In this document: positions 16,118 to 25,810 of the stretch, one piece after another | Layout of the letters: each line of letters begins with the position of its first letter | Position numbering within the stretch: position 1 is the stretch's first letter | Assembly (NCBI RefSeq): GCF_029212375.1 | Contig: NZ_JARGNU010000007.1 | Location: 1 to 64,000, forward strand | Origin: Zhongshania sp. | Lineage (GTDB): Bacteria; Pseudomonadota; Gammaproteobacteria; Pseudomonadales; Spongiibacteraceae | Direction of reading: 5' to 3' | DNA: 64,000 nucleotides | Notes under the pieces: model-generated | What the model was told of the DNA's origin: nothing | Seen by the model: only the letters and a program-made list of their open reading frames with translations | The model's database searches: none | Translations under genes and position numbers: made by a program

Positions 16118-17254
16118 GTGCTGGCCCGCCCTACAGATCGCAAGGATGCGGATGTGGAAAATATTGCTTATCTGTGGCTGCTAGCCCAGCAGACTTTAGC
16201 GCTGCCGCCAGCGGGATTCCGTAAATTAATTGAGCGTATAGAGGATCCTCGCCAGCTCTTGCACTTGCCGCCCGAACAATGGGCGGCGCTGGCCCTGAGT
16301 ACACAACACCGCCAAGCCCTAGACCGCGCACTGTCGCGGCACCATCCCGACGAAATCATTGCCGAAAGCTTGCACCAGGCCAATGCCGACCTATTGTGCT
16401 GGCATGACGCCGATTACCCCGCGCTATTAAAAGAGATCTACGACGCCCCGCCTCTGCTCTATTATCGCGGCCGCCGCGAATTGCTCGGCGGCGCGCTATT
16501 TGCGGTGGTGGGCAGTCGTCGCCCCAGTCGCATTGGCCACGGCGATGCCCACGCTTTTGGCAAAGCCTTGAGTAATACGGGGCTGACGGTGGTGAGCGGC
16601 ATGGCGCTGGGGGTAGACGGCGCCGCCCATCTTGGCGCGCTAAGTGGCGCGTCATCGACGATTGCGGTGCTGGGTACCGGCGTTGATCGCTGCTACCCGC
16701 GGGGTAATGCTGCGCTGTATGAACGCATTGCCGCCGAGGGCTTGCTGCTCAGTGAATTTCCCTTAGGAAGCCCGCCGTTGCGCCACCAGTTTCCGCGCCG
16801 CAATCGGCTTATTAGCGGCATGAGTTTGGGGGTGCTGGTGGTTGAAGCAGCGGTGCGCAGTGGCTCGTTAATTACCGCCCAGCAGGCGCTGGAACAAAAT
16901 CGCGAGGTCTTTGCGATTCCCGGTTCTATTCACAACCCCGCTAGCCGCGGCTGTAATCGTCTTATTAAACAGGGGGCGAAACTGGTTGAAAGCCTTGATG
17001 ATATTTTGGAAGAATACAGCGCGTGGTTAGTGCACACTCAGGCCGAGGCGTTGTCTGGCGTTGAGGCAAGGTCTCTGCCGGGGGCCAATTCCAACTCTCC
17101 CGTGTATCAAGCCTTGGGTTTTGAGCCGGTTGCCGCCGACCTGCTCGCCCAGCATCTTGGTCTGGCTATTGCTGAGCTATTGAGCTTGCTTAGTGAACTC
17201 GAAGTTGAGGGCTGGGTTGAGCAAAACCAAGGTGGCTGGCAACGCTGTCGCTAG
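16118..17254 (+). CDS. dprA: DNA-processing protein DprA
   Basis: A protein of up to 378 residues. An N-terminal SAM-like helical region is followed by the extended Rossmann (DprA/Smf) domain (about 120-330) with VVGSRRPSRIG, SGMALGVDGAAH, VLGTGVDRCYPRGN and FPRRNRLISG, and a C-terminal winged-helix domain. It loads RecA onto incoming single-stranded DNA during natural transformation. The frame opens at GTG 16118; another in-frame GTG at 16154 is an equally possible start, and no ATG lies near. Natural competence cannot be concluded from this gene alone because non-competent species also keep it. Confidence 0.93.
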   Translation: MLARPTDRKDADVENIAYLWLLAQQTLALPPAGFRKLIERIEDPRQLLHLPPEQWAALALSTQHRQALDRALSRHHPDEIIAESLHQANADLLCWHDADYPALLKEIYDAPPLLYYRGRRELLGGALFAVVGSRRPSRIGHGDAHAFGKALSNTGLTVVSGMALGVDGAAHLGALSGASSTIAVLGTGVDRCYPRGNAALYERIAAEGLLLSEFPLGSPPLRHQFPRRNRLISGMSLGVLVVEAAVRSGSLITAQQALEQNREVFAIPGSIHNPASRGCNRLIKQGAKLVESLDDILEEYSAWLVHTQAEALSGVEARSLPGANSNSPVYQALGFEPVAADLLAQHLGLAIAELLSLLSELEVEGWVEQNQGGWQRCR

Positions 17255-17368
17255 GTGCTGCGCCGCGTTTAGGATCAATTTTCGACTTGTTTTGCCGCAA
17301 AAGCCTGTATACTTTGGCCGCATTCAATTGCCGTTATTTATACTCGCCGTCCTCATTGCGGATTAATC

Positions 17369-17938
17369 ATGATACCTCTGCCCGCCCAATATCGTTTGCG
17401 CCGCGCTGCCGCTTTGCTGCGCGCCGGCAAAGTGATTACTCACCCCACCGAAGCGGTGTGGGGCTTGGCCTGCGTGCCTTGGAGCCGCCCTGCGGTGACA
17501 CGTATACTGCAATTAAAACAGCGTGATCCGGCCAAGGGCTTAGTGCTGGTTGCAGACCATGTTTCTCGGTTTCAGGGCGTAATGCCCCTGCTGCCAGACG
17601 ATGTACAAGAATTATTAATGGCTAGCTGGCCCGGACCCAATACCTGGGTGGTGCCCGATACTGGCTGGGCGCCAGAGTGGATCCGCGGCAGCCATCAGAG
17701 TGTTGCCATTCGGGTGAGTAATCACCCGCTCACCGTGGCGCTCTGTCAGGCGGCCAATACCTGTTTGGTGTCTACCTCGGCCAATCCCGCGGGCATGGCG
17801 CCAGCGCGCAGCCAAGTCGAGGCCCAGCGCTATTTTCGTTCAGCAGTAGATTATTATTTGCCCGGTTGCACCGGCGGCCTCGCCCAGCCCACCGCTATTC
17901 GCGACGCGCTAACGGGGCAGGTTTTTCGTGGCGCCTGA
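17369..17938 (+). CDS. tsaC: Threonylcarbamoyl-AMP synthase TsaC (YrdC)
   Basis: A 189-residue YrdC-domain protein. KVITHPTEAVWGLAC is the ATP/threonine pocket; the phosphate-binding KQRDPAKGLVLV and the late SVAIRVSNHP and LVSTSANPAG segments follow. It makes threonylcarbamoyl-AMP from Thr, bicarbonate and ATP for the t6A37 modification of ANN-decoding tRNAs. Length matches E. coli TsaC (190). The order dprA-tsaC-hemF-aroE is the common gammaproteobacterial one. Confidence 0.95.
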   Translation: MIPLPAQYRLRRAAALLRAGKVITHPTEAVWGLACVPWSRPAVTRILQLKQRDPAKGLVLVADHVSRFQGVMPLLPDDVQELLMASWPGPNTWVVPDTGWAPEWIRGSHQSVAIRVSNHPLTVALCQAANTCLVSTSANPAGMAPARSQVEAQRYFRSAVDYYLPGCTGGLAQPTAIRDALTGQVFRGA

Positions 17939-18877
<939 letters not shown>

Positions 18878-18939
18878 TGGTATTTGGCAGTTTAACGGTC
18901 AGAGTCCGAAGCCAAAAATAAAAGGCAGTACCCTTTGTT

Positions 18940-19773
18940 ATGGAAAAAATAGATCATTACGCAGTGTACGGAAACCCGGTTAAGCACAGCAAATCGCCGC
19001 AAATTCACGCGGCTTTTGCCGAGCAAACCGGCCAGCAGTTGCACTATCGCGCCCACAAAGTAGAGCTTGGTCGCTTTGCCGAGGTGGCGGCTCAGTTTTT
19101 TGAGCATGGCGGCAAGGGCTTAAATATCACCGTGCCTTTCAAACTCGATGCCTTTGAATTTGCCGACCAACTCAGTGGCCGCGCCCGCCGTGCGGGCGCG
19201 GTAAATACCCTTGCTATTCAAGATGATGGCACCATCTATGGCGACAATACCGACGGTGTGGGCTTGGTACGGGATATTCACGACAATTTAGGTTGGGACA
19301 TACAGGGCCGGCGCATTCTGGTGTTGGGCGCGGGTGGCGCGGTGCGCGGCATTCTTGGGCCACTATTAAAGCAAGGCCCAAGTCATGTATTAATTGCTAA
19401 TCGCACCGAAGAAAAAGCCCAGAAATTGGCTGAGCAATTTCAGAAGTTGGGTAACGTTGCCGGTGGCAGTTACGCCGGTTTGGCGGCTGGGCAGTTCGAT
19501 TTGATCATCAATGGCACCAGCGCCAGTATGAGCGGTGACCTGCCGCCGTTGCCCTCGCATATTTTGAGCAACGATGGCTGTGCCTACGACATGATGTATG
19601 GCGCCGAGCCAACACCCTTTATGCGTTGGGCGGCGGGTGAAGCGGCATGGGCAGTTTCCGATGGTTTGGGGATGTTGGTTGAGCAAGCTGCCGAGTCCTT
19701 TTGTATTTGGCGCGGTGTGCGGCCAGACACCAAACCCGTTATTGAATTAATTCGCCACTCCCTGTCAGCTTAA
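18940..19773 (+). CDS. aroE: Shikimate dehydrogenase
   Basis: A 277-residue NADP-dependent enzyme reducing 3-dehydroshikimate in the aromatic amino-acid pathway. The N-terminal domain has YGNPVKHSKSPQIHAAF and the catalytic Lys in NITVPFK. The NADP-binding domain has VLGAGGAVRGIL followed by ANRTEEKA (Arg fits NADP preference). Normal length, located after hemF as usual. Confidence 0.97.
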   Translation: MEKIDHYAVYGNPVKHSKSPQIHAAFAEQTGQQLHYRAHKVELGRFAEVAAQFFEHGGKGLNITVPFKLDAFEFADQLSGRARRAGAVNTLAIQDDGTIYGDNTDGVGLVRDIHDNLGWDIQGRRILVLGAGGAVRGILGPLLKQGPSHVLIANRTEEKAQKLAEQFQKLGNVAGGSYAGLAAGQFDLIINGTSASMSGDLPPLPSHILSNDGCAYDMMYGAEPTPFMRWAAGEAAWAVSDGLGMLVEQAAESFCIWRGVRPDTKPVIELIRHSLSA

Positions 19774-19807
19774 CCAATACAACGATATACATTCTGGAAA
19801 TATTGCT

Positions 19808-20776
19808 ATGTTAGTTACTGTAGTCGCCCTGATTGTTGGGCTGGTTTTACTGGTGTGGAGTGCTGATCGCTTTGTTATAGGCGCTTCAGCAACCGCCAAT
19901 ATTCTTGGTATATCGCCGCTGGTGATTGGTATTTTGGTAGTGGGTATTGGCACCTCGGCGCCGGAAATGTTGGTGTCGGCAATTGCCTCTAGCGACGGCC
20001 AAGCCGGTTTGGCAGTGGGTAATGCACTGGGCTCCAATATCACCAACATCGCCTTAATTTTGGGTTTTACCGCCCTGCTTATCCCCCTGAATGTGCAGTC
20101 TAAGCTGGTTAGCAGAGAAATCCCGCTGCTGATTATGGTCATGTTAGTAGGCTATTTTTTACTGCGTGACGGCGATCTTGGTGTGATGGACGGCAGTATT
20201 TTGCTGTTTGGTTTTGCGGCCGTGGTATTGCGCCAATTGTGGGAAGCTAAACATAGCAGTGGCGACAGTATTGAAGCCGAATTTGCAGCCGAGATACCCA
20301 AAGACATGGGCATTAAGGCGGCCTTGGGCTGGCTATTACTTGGTTTAATACTGTTGATTGGCTCGGCGCGCTTATTGGTGTGGTCGGCGGTGGATATTGC
20401 GCATTTCTTTGGGCTTAGTGATCTTATTATTGGCCTGACCGTGGTGGCAGTTGGCACCAGTCTGCCTGAACTCGCGGCCTCGGTGGCGGCGGCGCGCAAA
20501 AATGAGCACGATATTGCCATTGGCAATGTGGTTGGCTCCAATTTGTTTAATTTATTAGGGGTAATGGCGATACCAGGCGTATTAGCGCCAGGCCCCGTAG
20601 ACGCGGCGGTAATTAGCCGCGACTACCCCGTAATGCTCTTGTTAACGGGCATTTTCTTTTTAGTAGCCAGAGGCCCGAGCGGTGCGCGGCGCATATCGCG
20701 GTTAGAAGGCGGTGGCCTGCTGTGTATCTACGTTGCTTATATAAGCTATCTGATTTACGACGCAGGGGTGTTTTAA
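19808..20776 (+). CDS. Calcium/sodium antiporter-like protein (YrbG family)
   Basis: A 322-residue inner-membrane protein of the Ca2+:cation antiporter superfamily with about 10 membrane segments. Both alpha-repeats are intact: GIGTSAPEMLVSAIAS with GNALGSNITNIALILG, and VAVGTSLPELAASVAAA with GNVVGSNLFNLLGV. The acidic and polar residues of these repeats form the ion site. E. coli YrbG is the named relative, but ion specificity in this subgroup is not settled. It starts 34 bases after aroE and is convergent with the next gene. Confidence 0.9.
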   Translation: MLVTVVALIVGLVLLVWSADRFVIGASATANILGISPLVIGILVVGIGTSAPEMLVSAIASSDGQAGLAVGNALGSNITNIALILGFTALLIPLNVQSKLVSREIPLLIMVMLVGYFLLRDGDLGVMDGSILLFGFAAVVLRQLWEAKHSSGDSIEAEFAAEIPKDMGIKAALGWLLLGLILLIGSARLLVWSAVDIAHFFGLSDLIIGLTVVAVGTSLPELAASVAAARKNEHDIAIGNVVGSNLFNLLGVMAIPGVLAPGPVDAAVISRDYPVMLLLTGIFFLVARGPSGARRISRLEGGGLLCIYVAYISYLIYDAGVF

Positions 20777-20797
20777 CACCCCTCACTCGCTTAAGTT

Positions 20798-21358
20798 TTA
20801 GTCGCGGTTCAGTTCCGCAATGTGGCGGTCTTTGAGCTTGGCGTAATTGTTGGCGCTATAGCTAAAGTACTTAAAATCGCCCTCGCTGAGTTCGCGCACC
20901 GGCTTGGCGGGGCTGCCCACATAGAGCCAGCCGCTGGTGAGGCGTTTGCCCGGTGGCACTAGCGAGTTGGCGCCAAGCACCACGTTGTCTTCAATTACCG
21001 CGCCGTCCATCACAATACTGCCCATACCAATCAACACCCGATTGCCTATTGTGCAGCCGTGCAGTGTCACGCTGTGGGCTACCGTTACCTCATCGCCAAT
21101 GGTTAGCGGGTAACCCTCTGGGTTATAGGGGCCAGCGTGGGTAATATGTAAAATGCTATTGTCTTGGATACTGCTGCGCGCGCCAATGCGAATGCGGTGC
21201 ATGTCGCCGCGTACTGTAGTATTGGGCCAAACCGAGCTGTCGGCGCCAATTTCTACATCACCGATTACGACTGCGCTGGGGTCAATAAAAACCCCATCGG
21301 CAAGCTTGGGCTGGTGTTCTTCAAAGCGGCGCACATAATTTTGGGCCTTGTAAGTCAT
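20798..21358 (-). CDS. Gamma-carbonic-anhydrase-like protein (YrdA family)
   Basis: A 186-residue left-handed beta-helix protein with hexapeptide repeats from residue about 20 to 165. Metal-ligand histidines of gamma-carbonic anhydrases can be placed in LHITH and VTVAHSVTLHGCTIG. E. coli YrdA and related CaiE/PaaY proteins are trimers of uncertain activity, so enzymatic function should not be assumed. A second Met one codon upstream (21361) is equally possible. Divergent from prlC. Confidence 0.9.
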   Translation of the reverse strand: MTYKAQNYVRRFEEHQPKLADGVFIDPSAVVIGDVEIGADSSVWPNTTVRGDMHRIRIGARSSIQDNSILHITHAGPYNPEGYPLTIGDEVTVAHSVTLHGCTIGNRVLIGMGSIVMDGAVIEDNVVLGANSLVPPGKRLTSGWLYVGSPAKPVRELSEGDFKYFSYSANNYAKLKDRHIAELNRD

Positions 21359-21496
21359 CAATTTGTCTCCATCTCTAACCTAGGGTTTCTGTGCCGTCCG
21401 TTATTCGCGGTATCGGCTTAAATACAGGCGCTAAGCGGCCAGTGGATTTGTTACACTGGGTGCATTCACTGCCATTATTACAGGGTTTCAGTTGTT

Positions 21497-23530
21497 ATGA
21501 CTGCCAATAGTTTACCGTTGTTTTCGAGTCTCGACCCCCAGCAATTAGCCGCCGGCTGCGAGCAGCTATTAAATACCTCGCGCCAAGCCGTGGCAGCGGT
21601 GGTCGCCTGCGAGGCGGCACCTAGCTGGCAAAATTTAATGGCGCCGCTGGAAGAGGTAGACGATAAAATTGGCCGTTTCTGGGCGCCGCTCAGCCACTGC
21701 CACAGCGTGCTAAGTGGCGATGCTTGGCGCAGTGCTTACAGCGCCTGCCTACCCCTACTCACCGCGTATAACAGCGAAATGGGCCAAAACCGGCCCTTGT
21801 TTGAGCGGGTTAAAGCACTGGCAGAAAGCGCCGAGTTTGCCGGTTTGAGTGGCCCTCGTCAGCAGGCGATCCGCCATATGCTCCGCGACTTTACCCTGTC
21901 GGGGGTGGCGCTAGAGGGCGACGACGCCACGCGTTTTTCGGCTATTGCCCAGCGCCTCAGCGAGCTGTCTACCGCGTTTTCAAACAATGTGCTGGACGCT
22001 ACCGACGGCTGGGAAAAGCTGATCGAATCGGCAGACGACTTAGCCGGCGTGCCGACAACAGTGCTGGATAATCTGCGCGAAGCGGCAACGGCTAAAGGCT
22101 TTAGCGGCTACCGTTTAAGCTTAGACATTCCCAGCTACTTACCCATTATGCAGTACGCCGACAAGCGCGAGCTGCGCGAAGAATTGTATAAGGCCTACGT
22201 TACCCGCGCCTCAGCACTTGGCCCCCAAGCGGGCAAGTGGGATAACGGCCCGCTGATGTTAGAGATTTTGCAGCTGCGCCAAGAGCAGGCGAAATTACTG
22301 GGCTTCGACAACTACGCGGCCTATTCGCTGGCCAGCAAAATGGCTGAGTCCAACGCCCAAGTAATTGCGTTTCTTGAAGAGCTAGCGGTTGCCAGCAAGC
22401 CCATGGCCGAGCGTGAATACGCCGAGCTAAAAGCCTTTGCTGCCGACCGTGGCGTTGACGATATGCAAGCTTGGGATGTGCCGTATTTTAGTGAGAAATT
22501 AAAAGAAGCCTCGTTTGCGATCTCCCAAGAAGATTTACGCCCTTATTTCCCCGCCGAGAAAGTCATTAGCGGTCTCTTCAAAATCACCGGCCAGTTATTT
22601 GATATCGACATCGCCGCGGTAGCGGATGTCGACCTTTGGCACGAAGACGGTAAGTGCTATCGCATCTCGCGCGGCGGCGAGGTGCTGGCGCATTTCTATT
22701 TAGACTTATACGCCCGCAACAATAAGCGTGGCGGCGCGTGGATGGCCAATGCGCGGGGGCGTCGCAGCCTAGACGACGGCACCGTGCAACAGCCAGTGGC
22801 GTTTTTGGTGTGCAATTTTTCACCGCCAACCAGCGAGCGTCCGTCCTTGCTTACCCATAATGAAGTGACCACCCTCTTTCACGAATTTGGTCACGGCCTG
22901 CACCATATGCTCACCCAAATCGACTGCCTCAGCGTGTCGGGTATTAGCGGCGTGGCCTGGGACGCGGTGGAGCTGCCCAGTCAGTTCCTAGAAAACTGGT
23001 GCTGGGAAAAATCGGTGATTCCCGATATCTCCGCCCACTACCAGAGCGGCGAAGCGCTGCCCGTTGATATGCTCGACAAGCTGCTCGCCGCCAAAAATTT
23101 CCAGTCGGGCATGCAAATGCTGCGGCAGATCGAATTCTCATTATTTGATTTTAGCCTGCATATGCAGGCTGAGATTGGCAGCGAAGCCGAAGTGGATGCT
23201 GTGCTCAACGGTATTCGCAAGCAAGTTGCCGTGAGTCAGCCTCCAGAATTTAACCGTTTTCAAAACAGCTTCTCGCACATTTTTGCGGGCGGCTACGCGG
23301 CGGGCTACTACAGTTATAAATGGGCAGAAGTCTTGTCTGCCGATGCGTTTTCGCTGTTTGAAGAGCAGGGCGTGATGAACCCAAAGGTTGGCGAAAAATT
23401 CCGCCGAGAAATACTCGAGCGCGGTGGCTCCGAAGAGGCCGCTGTGCTGTTTAAAAACTTCCGCGGTCGGGCGCCGGCCAACGACGCCCTGCTGCGTCAC
23501 GCCGGCATTACTGCCGGTAAAGGAGCTTAA
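21497..23530 (+). CDS. prlC: Oligopeptidase A (M3 family zinc peptidase)
   Basis: A 677-residue cytosolic metallopeptidase. The zinc motif HEFGHGLHHM lies near residue 460, with the downstream Glu ligand in WDAVELPSQFLENW. It degrades short peptides, including cleaved signal peptides. Length matches E. coli PrlC (680). The stop is 4 bases before yheV, the same pairing as in other gammaproteobacteria. Confidence 0.96.
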   Translation: MTANSLPLFSSLDPQQLAAGCEQLLNTSRQAVAAVVACEAAPSWQNLMAPLEEVDDKIGRFWAPLSHCHSVLSGDAWRSAYSACLPLLTAYNSEMGQNRPLFERVKALAESAEFAGLSGPRQQAIRHMLRDFTLSGVALEGDDATRFSAIAQRLSELSTAFSNNVLDATDGWEKLIESADDLAGVPTTVLDNLREAATAKGFSGYRLSLDIPSYLPIMQYADKRELREELYKAYVTRASALGPQAGKWDNGPLMLEILQLRQEQAKLLGFDNYAAYSLASKMAESNAQVIAFLEELAVASKPMAEREYAELKAFAADRGVDDMQAWDVPYFSEKLKEASFAISQEDLRPYFPAEKVISGLFKITGQLFDIDIAAVADVDLWHEDGKCYRISRGGEVLAHFYLDLYARNNKRGGAWMANARGRRSLDDGTVQQPVAFLVCNFSPPTSERPSLLTHNEVTTLFHEFGHGLHHMLTQIDCLSVSGISGVAWDAVELPSQFLENWCWEKSVIPDISAHYQSGEALPVDMLDKLLAAKNFQSGMQMLRQIEFSLFDFSLHMQAEIGSEAEVDAVLNGIRKQVAVSQPPEFNRFQNSFSHIFAGGYAAGYYSYKWAEVLSADAFSLFEEQGVMNPKVGEKFRREILERGGSEEAAVLFKNFRGRAPANDALLRHAGITAGKGA

Positions 23531-23534
23531 GCGA

Positions 23535-23822
23535 ATGGCTACTGTATTTAATCAACGCCGGTTTATCGCCGGCGCAGTGTGCCCAAAATGCGCTGAAATG
23601 GATAAAACCGTGATGTACCGCATTTCGGATCTTGAGCAAATTCGCGAGTGCGTGCGCTGCGGTTTTAAAGAATCGATTCGCGATGACACCGGCAAAATCG
23701 AAGAACCAGCCACCCGCGTGAACACCCCGCGACTGGGTGAGCAGGCGCTGGCCCACGAAGATGAAATACACGTGGTTTCGCTTATCGACCCCCGCGAAGG
23801 CAAAGTTCGCAAGGATCATTAA
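23535..23822 (+). CDS. yheV: YheV-type zinc-ribbon protein
   Basis: A 95-residue protein with a four-Cys zinc ribbon, CPKC near residue 17 and CVRC near 39, then a charged tail ending HVVSLIDP. It belongs to the small YheV/DUF2387 family found after prlC; function unknown. ATG 23535 is chosen because it directly follows the prlC stop; a longer in-frame extension would lie inside prlC. Confidence 0.88.
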   Translation: MATVFNQRRFIAGAVCPKCAEMDKTVMYRISDLEQIRECVRCGFKESIRDDTGKIEEPATRVNTPRLGEQALAHEDEIHVVSLIDPREGKVRKDH

Positions 23823-23930
23823 TCGTCCTAGCGCACAGTGCAGGGATAAGCGGTAAAAATTACATGTTAGGGAACGCATTTCCCAGCAGCAAGCCTATAC
23901 TTGCAGTACTGAATTTATGGAGGAATAAAA

Positions 23931-24311
23931 ATGCTGGAGTTGTTACCCCTTCCCTTCGCCCATATTGTGGGTGTCAGGGTATCCGGCAAGGTCAATCACA
24001 CCGATATCGAAATCATTTTAGCGGAGGTTGAGCGCAAGCTTGCCAGCGAAGCGTATTTGGGTGTGCTTATCGAACTTGAACATTTCGACGGCTTCACGAT
24101 ACGGGGCTTGGTTAAAGAATTTAAATTCTTGAGCAAGTATATAAATCGTCTTACCCGCACTGCCATAGTTGGCGAGCCGCGCTGGTTTAATCGCGGCACC
24201 GAGCTTATTAAGCGGGTATACCCAAACATTGAGATTGAACACTTCATTCCGCTGCAAAAAGACGAAGCACTTCTCTGGGTGAGTGAGCGAGACGCGGGCA
24301 CTTTTGGTTGA
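23931..24311 (+). CDS. SpoIIAA-like (STAS-related) protein
   Basis: A 126-residue protein of the SpoIIAA-like family (DUF3478 type). It has alternating strands and helices and the characteristic DGFTIRGLVKEFKFLSKY and KRVYPNIEIEHFIPLQKDEALLWV segments. A strong GGAGG lies upstream of the ATG. Family members are small cytosolic or membrane-associated proteins without an established function. It sits between prlC-yheV and the GAK-like locus, convergent with the CofD-like gene; nothing ties it to that locus functionally. Confidence 0.85.
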   Translation: MLELLPLPFAHIVGVRVSGKVNHTDIEIILAEVERKLASEAYLGVLIELEHFDGFTIRGLVKEFKFLSKYINRLTRTAIVGEPRWFNRGTELIKRVYPNIEIEHFIPLQKDEALLWVSERDAGTFG

Positions 24312-24348
24312 TGCTCCGCGCTTAACGAGTCGCGGCGCATTTGCGGCG

Positions 24349-25542
24349 TTACGTTAATGACAATAGCGCTGATACCAGCAATTGACTGTCGTAGTATGGC
24401 GCGCTGTGTTTGCTAACTAGTTTAATGTCGATAAGCTCGATGTTGTTCGCCTGTAAAAATGCTTTAGATAATTCGCCAGAGTAGTCGCCATTCTTGCTGT
24501 CGATAATGACAAAATCCAGCAAGCGGCCTTCGATTTCCCTCCTTTCAAAATCACTGCGAAGTTGATCTAGTAAGCCAGTGACCATGTCTTCTAAGCTCAT
24601 GCCGATCTGCTCTGGGTCAAAACCTAAATTGGGAATATACACTTTAGGGCAGTCGTTGGCGGCCACTGCGCGGCCTATCCCCTTGGGCATTAAATTTGCG
24701 ATTAAGCTCGAGTAGTAGCTGCCTGGCGGAAAACAGATTAGCTCAGCGGTCGCGATTAGCTTGCGGTTTTTTTTGCGTAAACTTGGGCTGACTGCTTGCC
24801 GCAGATCGCGGCTGCTAGAGAGAAACAGGGTTTCAATCGCCGAATTTAGCGGCGGCTGCTCTTTGCCGCTTAAACGGTGTTGACCAATAATTTCTGTGCC
24901 ATCACGCAGCACCGCGCCGAGATGCAAATTATCATTCACCACGGCCCGAACAGTACCTAGCACATTGACCAACTTAGAAAACAAAAAAATGATGGGATCT
25001 AAATGCTGCTGATTATTTAAGTAGCCGCCGGCTAAAATGAGATTGCCAATGCTGGCGCCACGCAGGTCGAAATCATCTGGCATTGCATCGCAAAAAAATT
25101 GCAGATAATTGCAAATAAGCTGACGCATGGGATTATTAATGTCCACAATTTGTGGCGCCAGGCCCTGCGCAAGCTGATGTAATTCTAGCTGTAATGCTTT
25201 ATTGCTGGCGCTTACGGAAAGCCGATAGTTAAATAAAGTGTAAATCTCGGGATGACCCAGCACCGACTCATCTGCCAAGGCCATTAAGCGGCTGCGTAAA
25301 TCACCAATTGCCGGCATAGCAAAGGCCAGCCTTAGCTTGGCAGAGCTGCCGCCGGAGTCAAAGGGTGTGACTAAGTGAATTGAGTTGTGGGTGTAATTCT
25401 TCAATTCGCGGCATAGGCCATTCAGCGCAGAACCGCCACTAAAAAACAGCAGTTTTGGTCCAAGCTCCGGCATCTTATAGTAGCGACTAATCCGCAATAA
25501 ATCGGGAATAGCGACGCTCCTCGTCACTTTTATGTTTGGCAT
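24349..25542 (-). CDS. CofD-like protein of the GAK system
   Basis: A 397-residue protein of the CofD/YvcK fold. The nucleotide-binding FSGGSALNGL lies near residue 34, with VTPFDSGGSSAKLR, the signature ASIGNLILAGGYL and late ICFPPGSYYSSLIANL. Classic CofD transfers 2-phospho-L-lactate in F420 synthesis; YvcK relatives regulate envelope metabolism and bind UDP-sugars. The extra length, the middle region and the neighbours match the CofD-like member of the GAK (ATP-grasp plus kinase) gene set, whose reaction is unknown. It is transcribed away from the rest of the locus, from a 268-base region carrying a Pho box. Confidence 0.85.
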   Translation of the reverse strand: MPNIKVTRSVAIPDLLRISRYYKMPELGPKLLFFSGGSALNGLCRELKNYTHNSIHLVTPFDSGGSSAKLRLAFAMPAIGDLRSRLMALADESVLGHPEIYTLFNYRLSVSASNKALQLELHQLAQGLAPQIVDINNPMRQLICNYLQFFCDAMPDDFDLRGASIGNLILAGGYLNNQQHLDPIIFLFSKLVNVLGTVRAVVNDNLHLGAVLRDGTEIIGQHRLSGKEQPPLNSAIETLFLSSSRDLRQAVSPSLRKKNRKLIATAELICFPPGSYYSSLIANLMPKGIGRAVAANDCPKVYIPNLGFDPEQIGMSLEDMVTGLLDQLRSDFERREIEGRLLDFVIIDSKNGDYSGELSKAFLQANNIELIDIKLVSKHSAPYYDSQLLVSALLSLT

Positions 25543-25680
25543 GAAGTAAAGCCTGTTTACACTAATTGGATTGCGCCTGTTGTGGCCAATACAGGCAAAA
25601 GAACGCCATTGTCTAATAAAACCATGACAGTTTCAGGTGGCATGGGGAGCCTAAATGCGGTGATATGCAGTGAATCTAGG

Positions 25681-25698
25681 CTGTCACATTTTTGTAAC
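25681..25698 (+). promoter_or_regulatory. Pho box (PhoB binding site) in the GAK divergent promoter
   Basis: CTGTCACATTTTTGTAAC: two 7-base half-sites, CTGTCAC and TTGTAAC, separated by ATTT. Compared with the established consensus CTGTCAT-(4)-CTGTCAT, it fits the T/C and A/C ambiguities with one real mismatch. It points towards the rightward genes, 113 bases before ATG 25811, and lies 139 bases from the divergent CofD-like start. AT-rich promoter-like sequence (TTATACC near 25728) follows. Confidence 0.6.
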
Positions 25699-25810
25699 AG
25701 ACAAGCGCCGTGGATTGCTTCAAAATGAATTATACCGTTTTGATGTATGAGTCGTATTTATCCATGAGGCCATCTGCTTTGAATAGCGCCGTAGTTAGCG
25801 ATAATTCAAT

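Noticed and set aside
16118-17254. dprA as proof of natural competence
   Set aside because: DprA is also kept in species not known to transform; no other competence genes are in the window.
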